Shown: positions 45,101 through 51,347 of the stretch, in pieces | How positions within the stretch are numbered: position 1 is the first letter of the stretch | Layout of the letters: every line of letters begins with the position of its first letter | Assembly: GCF_003002065.1 (NCBI RefSeq) | Contig: NZ_PVZG01000008.1 | Span: forward strand, 124,001-188,000 | Length of the DNA stretch: 64,000 bases | Source: Pseudosporangium ferrugineum | Lineage (GTDB): Bacteria; Actinomycetota; Actinomycetes; Mycobacteriales; Micromonosporaceae | Reading direction: 5' to 3' | Program-made: the position numbers and the translations under genes | The notes under the pieces: generated by a model | Database searches by the model: none | What the model saw: the letters and a program-made list of their open reading frames with translations, nothing else | Told to the model about the DNA's origin: nothing

Positions 45101-45608
45101 CCCAGAACGACTTGCGGTAGACCTTGTTCCAGGCCGTACGGTCGCCGAGCAGGGCCGGCTGCCGGTCGACGTGCGTCCGCAGCTTGGTGCTCTGGAAGAT
45201 GTCCCGGTGCATGGTGGACTGGATCAGGCCCTTGCTGCTGAGCCGCATGACGTTGCCGCAGGCGAAGTCCGACCCGGTCTTCTCCAGCATCCCGATGAGC
45301 AGCTCCGCCGTGTACGCCGGGATCGCATCGTCGCTGTCCATGAACATCAGGTAGTCGCCGGTGACGTGCTCCAGGCCGGTGTTGCGGGCCGCGCCCAGGC
45401 CGGCGTTCGCCTTGCTGACCAGCTTGAACCGGGGGTCCCGCGCGGCGAACTCCGCAGCGATGGCACCACTGGCGTCCGTGGAGCCGTCGTCGACCATGAT
45501 CACTTCAAGCGCGTCCCGGTACTGCCCGGCGATCGACTCCAGGCACTCCTCGAGGTACGGGGCGACGTTGTAAATGGGCACGACGATACTCAACACAGGG
45601 CTTGCCAT
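42111..45608 (-). CDS. Bifunctional GT2 glycosyltransferase / CDP-glycerol glycerophosphotransferase
   Basis: 1165 aa. Residues about 5-230 are a GT-A glycosyltransferase 2 domain (IVVPIYNVAPYLEECLESI, VDDGSTDASG, MDSDDAIP). The middle of about 450 residues has beta-rich repeats without a clear family. The C-terminal 370 residues are a TagF/TarF-like CDP-glycerol glycerophosphotransferase (VVQTWHGTPLKRIGFD; YPRNDLLF; YAPTWRDDEYSGG; DYSSVMFDFANTGRP). It would build a teichoic-acid-like poly(glycerol phosphate) polymer carrying sugars. ATG 45608 has TATTCT 6 nt upstream. No signal peptide or TM; it probably acts at the inner membrane face. Coupled to the GT-D gene. Confidence 0.9.
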   Translation of the reverse strand: MASPVLSIVVPIYNVAPYLEECLESIAGQYRDALEVIMVDDGSTDASGAIAAEFAARDPRFKLVSKANAGLGAARNTGLEHVTGDYLMFMDSDDAIPAYTAELLIGMLEKTGSDFACGNVMRLSSKGLIQSTMHRDIFQSTKLRTHVDRQPALLGDRTAWNKVYRKSFWDSQGLRFPEGVLYEDTPVTVPLHVLAKSVDVIEVPIYYWREREGDDKSITQRREELKAFTDRLENCWQVSRLLGDSGHHATKRLYDESVLTADLNLFVKVLPNVDDEYRRVFMERTNAYLDTIDPEAILELPAHQRVQWTLIRNRMLPELLELIPVLRKQRRIARKGLRRYHDMDLYHEKLPQLPPELFAAGTPRPRTKVHDVSWRDGKLHIRGHAFIPGQASGRPWSTSRLIWLKEGSGRRTKRTLLINRRCIDATADHGSPQNNYDWSGFDAVIDPQTLRTPEGTWANGTWTAVMGVVGLGQMSKGSLEMGQPANPVKLTGLDVGDDVRLTPFVKRGRLRIRVERVPARLTGGRLTGDVVELEGRLHGDAPVTSVTLSRVDGLTWRRYPVELDGEFFRFRIPVRDLQGEGRTYRPLRIAEPTDRFRIDLAVGTKRSGVVACGIADDFSWDPIDLGAVSVHVHPALSGEAQLVTMPTGPLLTGVTTAGGKFRFTGRIHGPVEDFRLVLRPFNARETWTFPVERHADDTWSAEVDPLAVPNFDAHVRIRTGMWNVLYRDGNGPVQPLPAVAGAMASLPLPLDGDSPRVSVEWLTDERVVLRVRNALSDEDRGRANQARLREKDYPALREQPLRDVVLYNSFTGRQYSDSPRAVHEELVARGAELEHRWVSADGQAPLPSTAEPVALWSRRWYESLATSRYIVTNQHLPEWFVRRPGQVVVQTWHGTPLKRIGFDIADVQFTDRRYLEKLALEAPNWSFLVSPNTFSTPILRRAFRYDGEIMEIGYPRNDLLFKDRAEIKERVRRAAGVPAGKKLVLYAPTWRDDEYSGGSYQISMKIDVLDAANKLGEDHALLVRRHPNVIDEIPGNGDGFVYDMSTYPDMAELLAAADVLITDYSSVMFDFANTGRPMVFFTYDLEHYRDELRGFYFDFEKEAPGPLLSTSEEVVAAIRDIDAVAARYTDRYRDFAAKGCDLDDGAATGRLIDGMLAAGKQENKR

Positions 45609-45679
45609 TCGGGCAGAATAAGCCAGCGCCTCAAGGCGTCGCGCGCACACCCGTCAATCCGCACCGTTAGGGTAGCGCC

Positions 45680-46168
45680 GTGCAATTCATCCTGGCGACC
45701 CTGGGCTACGTGGCCGACCCGGACGGTGATCGGATCTTGATGATCCGGCGCGACAAGCGGCCGGACGACCTCCATTTTGGCTATTACAACGGCCTCGGGG
45801 GCAAGCTGGAGGGTCACGAGGATGTGACCTCGGGCATACGCAGGGAGATTCGCGAGGAAGCCGGCCTCGAATGCATTTCCGTGGATCTCGCGGGGACGAT
45901 CTCGTGGCCCGGTTTCGGCCGCAATGGCGAGAACTGGTTCGGCTTCCTCTTCCGCATCCCCGAATGGACCGGCACCCCGTTCTCCGGCAACGACGAGGGC
46001 AGCCTGCACTGGGTGCCCAAGGCCGACCTCCTCGCGGGCCGGGTCCCCATGTGGGAGTCGGACCGCCACTTCCTCCCGCTCGTGTTCGCCGAGAAGCCCC
46101 GGCCCTTCCACGGCGTGATGCCCTTCCGCGACGGCCGCGCCCAGTCCTGGTCCTTCACCACGGGCTGA
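45680..46168 (+). CDS. Nudix hydrolase (MutT-like)
   Basis: 162 aa. A complete Nudix box occupies residues 41-63 (G41, E47, R55, E56, E59, E60, G62), matching GX5EX7REUXEEXGU. The protein resembles 8-oxo-dGTP diphosphatases (WPGFGRNGENWFGFLFR). The GTG at 45680 has TAGGGT 6 nt upstream (leaderless). Its 3' end and stop are contained in the first unit of a 28-bp triplicate repeat. Confidence 0.88.
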   Translation: MQFILATLGYVADPDGDRILMIRRDKRPDDLHFGYYNGLGGKLEGHEDVTSGIRREIREEAGLECISVDLAGTISWPGFGRNGENWFGFLFRIPEWTGTPFSGNDEGSLHWVPKADLLAGRVPMWESDRHFLPLVFAEKPRPFHGVMPFRDGRAQSWSFTTG

Positions 46169-46232
46169 GCGCGCTCGGTCCTTGACCACGGGCTGAGCGC
46201 GTTCGGTCCTTCACCACGGACTGAGCGCGCGC
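46149..46232. repeat. 28-bp tandem triplication of the Nudix gene 3' end
   Basis: Three units of GGTCCTTCACCACGGGCTGA+GCGCGCTC (46149-46176, 46177-46204, 46205-46232) with few mismatches. The first overlaps the last codons and TGA of the Nudix gene; the others lie in the gap before the upp stop at 46237. Confidence 0.85.
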
Positions 46233-46236
46233 AACG

Positions 46237-46869
46237 TCAGAAGCGGGGCATGCCGCCGAACTGACGGTCGCCGGCGTCGCCGAGGCCCGGGACGATGTAC
46301 ATCTTCTCGTTCAGCCCCTCGTCGATCGAGGCGGTCACCAGGCGCAACGGGAGACCCGAGTCCTTCAGCCGCTGGATGCCCTCCGGCGCGGCGAGGACGC
46401 AGCAGACGGTGACGTCCGTGCAGCCGCGGTCGACCAGCAGCCGGCAGCAGTGCACGAGCGAGCCGCCGGTCGCCAGCATCGGGTCCAGGACCAGCACCGG
46501 CAGGCCGGAGAGGTCGCCGGGCAGCGACTCCATGTACGCCCGCGGCTCGTACGTGTCCTCGTCGCGGGCCAGGCCGACGAAGCCCATCGACGACTCGGGC
46601 AGCAGCGCCAGCGCCGAGTCCGCCATGCCCAGGCCGGCCCGCAGGACGGGGACGATCAGCGGCGGGTTCGCCAGCCGGGTGCCCTGGGTCGGCGCGACCG
46701 GGGTCTCGATCGGGAACTGCTCCACGGCGAAGGCGCGTGCGGCCTCGTACACGACCATGGTGGTGAGCTCGTGCAGGGCGGCGCGGAACACGCCGGAGTC
46801 CGTCCTCGCGTCGCGCATGACGGTGAGTCGGGTCTGAGCCAGCGGATGATCAACGACAAGTACGTCCAC
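46237..46869 (-). CDS. upp: Uracil phosphoribosyltransferase
   Basis: Uracil + PRPP gives UMP. 210 aa with the family's VLVVDHPLAQTRLTVMRD start, YEPRAYMESLPGDL, the PRPP-binding loop VLDPMLATGGSLVHCC and a C-terminal VPGLGDAGDRQFG. GTG 46869 is preferred over ATG 46902 because the family begins there and TAGGTT lies 7 nt upstream (leaderless). Divergent from deoC, so the two salvage genes share a short control region. Confidence 0.95.
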   Translation of the reverse strand: MDVLVVDHPLAQTRLTVMRDARTDSGVFRAALHELTTMVVYEAARAFAVEQFPIETPVAPTQGTRLANPPLIVPVLRAGLGMADSALALLPESSMGFVGLARDEDTYEPRAYMESLPGDLSGLPVLVLDPMLATGGSLVHCCRLLVDRGCTDVTVCCVLAAPEGIQRLKDSGLPLRLVTASIDEGLNEKMYIVPGLGDAGDRQFGGMPRF

Positions 46870-46931
46870 GCCGATCAACCTACCGGGGTTGTCCAAGATC
46901 AACTGCTGGTGGGCCGCGTAGAATCCCTCTC

Positions 46932-47882
46932 ATGACTGCGACGACGACGTCGAGGCTGCCCGACCTGTCCGGTTCCGCCTTCAACCTCCGGTCTTTCCTG
47001 CACGGACTGCCCGGGGTCGACAAGGTCGGGGTCGAGGCACGGGCGGCGGCGCTCGGCACCCGGTCGGTGAAGACCAGCGCCAAGGCGGCCGCCATCGACC
47101 TCGCCATCCGGATGGTCGACCTGACCACGCTCGAGGGCGCCGACACCCCGGGCAAGGTCCGCGCGCTCTCCGCCAAGGCGCTGCGCCCCGACCCCGCCGA
47201 CCCCACCTGCCCCCCGGTGGCCGCGGTGTGCGTCTACCCCGCGATGGTCCCGGTCGCCGCCGAGGTGCTCCGCGGCACCGGCGTCCACCTGGCCAGCGTG
47301 GCGACGGCGTTCCCCTCCGGCCAGGCGCCGCTCGACGTCAAGCTCGCCGACACCCGCGACGCCGTCGCCGCCGGCGCCGACGAGATCGACATGGTGATCA
47401 GCCGGGGCGCCTTCCTCGCCGGTCGCTACGACCACGTGTACGAGGAGATCGTCGCGGTCAAGGAGGCGTGCGGCTCGGCCCACCTCAAGGTCATCCTGGA
47501 GACGGGCGAGCTGGAGACGTACGACAACGTCCGGCGGGCCTCGTGGCTGGCGATGCTGGCCGGCGCCGACTTCATCAAGACGTCCACCGGCAAGGTGCCG
47601 GTCGCGGCCACGCTGCCGGTGACGCTGGTCATGCTGGAGGCGGTCCGCGACTTCCGGGCCCGCACCGGCCGCCAGGTCGGGGTCAAGCCGGCCGGCGGCA
47701 TCCGCACCACCAAGGACGCGATCAAATACCTGGTGCTGATCAACGAGACGGTCGGCGACGACTGGCTCGACCCCGACTGGTTCCGCTTCGGGGCGTCGTC
47801 GCTGCTCAACGACCTGCTCATGCAGCGCACCAAGCTGACGACCGGCCACTACGCCGGCCCCGACTACTTCACGCTGGATTGA
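46932..47882 (+). CDS. deoC: Deoxyribose-phosphate aldolase
   Basis: Cleaves 2-deoxyribose-5-phosphate to glyceraldehyde-3-phosphate and acetaldehyde. 316 aa, the longer actinobacterial form. The Schiff-base lysine lies in DFIKTSTGK, the second lysine in VGVKPAGGIRT, and VAAVCVYPAMV marks the first strand. ATG 46932 has TAGAAT 7 nt upstream (leaderless). The stop overlaps the ATG of the aldehyde dehydrogenase gene (TGATG), so the acetaldehyde product may be removed by its operon neighbour. Confidence 0.95.
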   Translation: MTATTTSRLPDLSGSAFNLRSFLHGLPGVDKVGVEARAAALGTRSVKTSAKAAAIDLAIRMVDLTTLEGADTPGKVRALSAKALRPDPADPTCPPVAAVCVYPAMVPVAAEVLRGTGVHLASVATAFPSGQAPLDVKLADTRDAVAAGADEIDMVISRGAFLAGRYDHVYEEIVAVKEACGSAHLKVILETGELETYDNVRRASWLAMLAGADFIKTSTGKVPVAATLPVTLVMLEAVRDFRARTGRQVGVKPAGGIRTTKDAIKYLVLINETVGDDWLDPDWFRFGASSLLNDLLMQRTKLTTGHYAGPDYFTLD

Positions 47883-49315
47883 TGGGGATGTTCGAATACG
47901 CTCCCGCGCCCGAGTCCCGCTCGGTCGTCGACATCGCACCCTCGTACGGGCTCTTCATCGACGGTGAGTTCGTCCCCCCGGCCTCGTCCGGCGGGGTCTT
48001 CAAGACCGTCAACCCGGCCACCGAGGAGGTCCTCGCCGAGGTCTCCACGGCCGGCCCGGAAGACGTCGACCGCGCGGTCACGGCCGCCCGGCGCGCCGCC
48101 GGGCCCTGGTCGGCCCTGCCCGGTGCGGAACGCGCCAAGTACCTGTTCCGCATCGCCCGCATCATCCAGGAGCGCTCCCGCGAGCTGGCGGTGCTCGAGT
48201 CGCTCGACAACGGCAAGCCGATCCGCGAGTCCCGCGACATCGACCTCCCGCTGGTCGCCGCCCACTTCTTCTACTACGCGGGCTGGGCCGACAAGCTCCG
48301 GTACGCCGGCTTCGGCGCCGACCCACGGCCGCTGGGCGTCGCCGCACAGGTGATCCCGTGGAACTTCCCGCTGCTGATGCTCGCGTGGAAGATCGCCCCG
48401 GCGCTGGCCACCGGCAACACGGTCGTGCTCAAGCCGGCCGAGACCACCCCGCTGTCGGCGCTGTTCTTCGCCGACGTCTGCCGCCAGGCCGACCTGCCGC
48501 CCGGCGTGGTCAACATCGTCACCGGCGCCGGCGAGACCGGCCGCACGCTGGTCGAACACCCCGGCGTCGACAAGGTGGCGTTCACCGGATCGACCGAGGT
48601 CGGCCGGCAGATCGCCCGGTCGGTGGCCGGCACCCGCAAGCGGCTGACGCTGGAGCTCGGTGGCAAGGCGGCCAACATCGTCTTCGACGACGCCCCGATC
48701 GACCAGGCCGTCGAGGGGATCGTCAACGGCATCTTCTTCAACCAGGGGCACGTGTGCTGCGCGGGCTCCCGGCTGCTCATCCAGGAGTCGGTCTACGACG
48801 AGGTGCTGGAATCGCTCAAGCGCCGGATGGCCACCCTGCGCGTGGGCGACCCGCTGGACAAGAACACCGACGTCGGCGCGATCAACTCGGCGGAGCAGCT
48901 GGAGCGCATCCGTACGCTCTCCGACATCGGCGCCGAGGAGGGCGCCGAGCGCTGGTCGCCGCCGTGCACGCTGCCCGCGCAGGGCTTCTGGTTCGCCCCG
49001 ACGATCTTCACCGGGGTCACCCAGGCACACCGGATCGCCCGCGAGGAGATCTTCGGCCCGGTGCTGTCGGTGCTCACCTTCCGCACCCCCGCCGAGGCGA
49101 TCGAGAAGGCCAACAACACCCCGTACGGGCTGTCGGCCGGTGTCTGGTCCGAGAAGGGCTCGCGGATCCTGGCGGTCGCCGACAAGCTGCGCGCCGGTGT
49201 CGTCTGGGCCAACACGTTCAACAAGTTCGATCCCACGTCGCCCTTCGGCGGCTACAAGGAGTCCGGATACGGCCGTGAGGGCGGCCGGCACGGCCTGGAG
49301 GCGTACCTTGCCTGA
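47882..49315 (+). CDS. Aldehyde dehydrogenase family protein (catalytically complete)
   Basis: 477 aa. NAD-binding region PWNFPLLMLAWKIAPALATG, FTGSTEVGR, the catalytic-glutamate motif LTLELGGK and the catalytic cysteine in GHVCCAGSRL are all present, followed by EEIFGPVLSV. It oxidises an aldehyde with NAD(P). Its operon position after deoC suggests acetaldehyde, but the substrate is not proven. It overlaps deoC (1 nt) upstream and the next ALDH-like gene (8 nt) downstream. Confidence 0.92.
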   Translation: MGMFEYAPAPESRSVVDIAPSYGLFIDGEFVPPASSGGVFKTVNPATEEVLAEVSTAGPEDVDRAVTAARRAAGPWSALPGAERAKYLFRIARIIQERSRELAVLESLDNGKPIRESRDIDLPLVAAHFFYYAGWADKLRYAGFGADPRPLGVAAQVIPWNFPLLMLAWKIAPALATGNTVVLKPAETTPLSALFFADVCRQADLPPGVVNIVTGAGETGRTLVEHPGVDKVAFTGSTEVGRQIARSVAGTRKRLTLELGGKAANIVFDDAPIDQAVEGIVNGIFFNQGHVCCAGSRLLIQESVYDEVLESLKRRMATLRVGDPLDKNTDVGAINSAEQLERIRTLSDIGAEEGAERWSPPCTLPAQGFWFAPTIFTGVTQAHRIAREEIFGPVLSVLTFRTPAEAIEKANNTPYGLSAGVWSEKGSRILAVADKLRAGVVWANTFNKFDPTSPFGGYKESGYGREGGRHGLEAYLA

Positions 49316-50258
49316 GTCCTCTTCTTCCCGCTCCCGCAAGAGCGCCCCCACGTCGGCCGGCAAGGCCGTCGCCGTCCGGCGGTCGTCGGCGGTCCGGGCG
49401 GGCACCACCGCCGGAGTTCCCGCCGTCGCGCCCGTCACCCCGCCCGGCCCGCCCGGCCGGCTCGCCGTACGCAAGACCTACAAGCTGTTCATCGGCGGGG
49501 CCTTCCCCCGCAGCGAATCGGGACGGACCTATCTCGTGGACGGCGACAACGCGGCGCTCGCCTCCCGCAAGGACGCGCGGGACGCCGTCGTCGCGGCCCG
49601 CAAGGCCCAGCCCAAGTGGGCCGGCGCCACCGCGTACAACCGCGGCCAGGTGCTCTACCGGGTCGCCGAGATGCTCGAGGCCCGGCACGCCGAGTTCGTG
49701 GCCTGCGGCGTCCCCGCCGCCGAGGTGGACGCCGCCGTCGACCGCTGGGTCTGGTACGCCGGCTGGGCCGACAAGATCGCCCAGGTGCACGGCGGCGCCA
49801 ACCCGGTCGCCGGCCCGTTCTTCAACATCTCCGCGCCCGAGCCCACGGGCGTCGTCGGCGTCGTCGCCCCGGCGTCCTTCCTGGGCCTGGTCAGCGTCAT
49901 CGCCCCGGCGATCGTCACCGGCAACACCGTGGTGGTGCTCGCGCCGGCCCCGCAGGCGGCGATCATCCTCGCCGAGGTGCTGGCGACCTCGGACATGCCG
50001 GGCGGCGTGGTGAACATCCTCACCGGGCACCCCGCGGAGACCGCGCCCTGGCTCGCGTCCCACGACGACGTCAACGCGCTCGACCTGACCGGCGTCACCG
50101 ACCCGGCGCTCGCCGCCGACCTCGAGCGCACCGCCGCCGGCAGCCTCAAGCGGGTCGTACGCCCGGCCGGCGACCCGGACTTCACCGCGGATCCGGGCCT
50201 GACGCCCATGACATCCCTGCTGGAGACCAAGACCGTCTGGCACCCGAAGGGCTTCTGA
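49308..50258 (+). CDS. Truncated aldehyde dehydrogenase homologue lacking catalytic residues
   Basis: 316 aa. The N-terminal 50 residues are Ser/Ala/Arg-rich and disordered (PESSSSRSRKSAPTSAGK). The rest matches the first half of an ALDH coenzyme domain: KTYKLFIGGAFPRSESGRTY, WYAGWADKIAQVHGGANPVA and IAPAIVTGNTVVVLAPAP. It ends before the ELGGK glutamate and catalytic Cys regions. There is no in-frame ATG/GTG before homology; TTG 49308 is taken because GGAGG stands 6 nt upstream. It is probably a non-catalytic partner of the preceding ALDH; a decaying duplicate is the alternative. Confidence 0.78.
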   Translation: MPESSSSRSRKSAPTSAGKAVAVRRSSAVRAGTTAGVPAVAPVTPPGPPGRLAVRKTYKLFIGGAFPRSESGRTYLVDGDNAALASRKDARDAVVAARKAQPKWAGATAYNRGQVLYRVAEMLEARHAEFVACGVPAAEVDAAVDRWVWYAGWADKIAQVHGGANPVAGPFFNISAPEPTGVVGVVAPASFLGLVSVIAPAIVTGNTVVVLAPAPQAAIILAEVLATSDMPGGVVNILTGHPAETAPWLASHDDVNALDLTGVTDPALAADLERTAAGSLKRVVRPAGDPDFTADPGLTPMTSLLETKTVWHPKGF

Positions 50259-50272
50259 GCCGCGGCGAGCCG

Positions 50273-50293
50273 GGACGCGGTCGGCCCGCGTCC
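50273..50293 (+). terminator. Hairpin terminator of the deoC-ALDH operon
   Basis: GGACGCGG, a TCGGC loop and CCGCGTCC form a perfect 8-bp stem 15 nt after the truncated ALDH stop. No U-tract. Confidence 0.6.
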
Positions 50294-50365
50294 AGGTGCG
50301 ACCACTAAGGTGTGCCCTGACTCACCCCGTCCGAACAGCTTGCGAGAACCAACCCGGAGGTCAGC

Positions 50366-51271
50366 GTGGCCAGCCAGTCGCCCGAAGAGGCCGCAGAAAC
50401 CTCGTCGGCCAGGGACGGCCTCAGCGGCCGTGAGCTCTGGGACGAGGTCCGCGTCTCGCCGGTGGAGATCGCCATGCCCGGTGGGGTGGCGCTGACGCTG
50501 CGGGCGTACCGGAAGGCCTCGGAGCTCACCCCCACCGAGATCGAGACGGACGAGGACGACCCGTTCGAGGCGCGCGAGCGCGCGGCCGCCGCGCGGGCCG
50601 CCGCCGACGAGGAAGTGATCGTCGACGACGAGTTCGCCGCGCTGGTCGCCGAGGGCGAAGCCGACCCGAAGGACCGCAAATCGGGCGGCGTGCTGCGCAA
50701 CGAGGACGGCGAGATCGTCGACGAGCCCGACCCCGAGGACTTCAAGGACGACAAGGCGGAGGAGGCCGCGGAGCAGGAGGAGGACGAGGAGGTGCCCGTC
50801 TTCCTGAGCAACCGCGGCAAACTGCTGGCCTTCAAGACCCCCGAGTCGCTGGTCTCCTTCATTCAATCGGGTGCTCCGCACGACCTCGCACAATTGGACA
50901 CCTGGGCCGTTTTGGCCGAGCGGGTACAGTCGTCCGACGTAGACCCGCTCCCGGAGGACCGCTACGAACTCGACCTGGTGGTGGAGAACCTGCGGGGCGG
51001 CCACGACACATGGGATCTGCCGCTGCTCATCGCCGCCGGCGAGGTGGCCCGCGACCTGGGCCACGCGTTGCGGCTCAAGTCCGTGATCCTGGCACTGGCG
51101 CCGGGTTCGCCGCTCGACGACCTGGACGAGTCCCTGCGGTCCGCGGAAAGTGGCGGAATGGGCGGTTTCTTCGGTCGTCGCAAGCTCCGTAAAATCGGCG
51201 CTCAGCAGGCGAGTCTGGGGTGGCGCTCGGTAATCGGCAAGATCTCTGCCGCTGTGGACTGGCGCGACTGA
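50366..51271 (+). CDS. Acidic conserved hypothetical protein
   Basis: 301 aa. A short N-terminal domain (GRELWDEVRVSPVEIAMPGG) is followed by a highly acidic disordered stretch (about 55-145). The C-terminal domain reads VFLSNRGKLLAFKTPESLVS ... LDTWAVLAERVQ ... YELDLVVENLRGGHDTWDLP. No TM or signal peptide. The GTG start has GGAGG 5 nt upstream, and a TAAGGT hexamer lies about 60 bp before it. It precedes the transposase-like gene by 76 bp on the same strand and may share its operon. Function unknown. Confidence 0.75.
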   Translation: MASQSPEEAAETSSARDGLSGRELWDEVRVSPVEIAMPGGVALTLRAYRKASELTPTEIETDEDDPFEARERAAAARAAADEEVIVDDEFAALVAEGEADPKDRKSGGVLRNEDGEIVDEPDPEDFKDDKAEEAAEQEEDEEVPVFLSNRGKLLAFKTPESLVSFIQSGAPHDLAQLDTWAVLAERVQSSDVDPLPEDRYELDLVVENLRGGHDTWDLPLLIAAGEVARDLGHALRLKSVILALAPGSPLDDLDESLRSAESGGMGGFFGRRKLRKIGAQQASLGWRSVIGKISAAVDWRD

Positions 51272-51347
51272 CCCCTCACCAGGGACCATCAGTCCTTGGC
51301 CGAAGACAGGTCGCGAACAACCCTCACCCGGGGAGGAGGACGACGCC

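Noticed and set aside
42531..45740. 1069-codon plus-strand frame
   Set aside because: Antisense to the GT2-TagF fusion; no family features.
48660..49307. Longer N-terminus for the second ALDH homologue
   Set aside because: The in-frame extension lies wholly inside the first ALDH gene in another frame and is Arg/Ser-rich without homology; the TTG with an SD is a better start.
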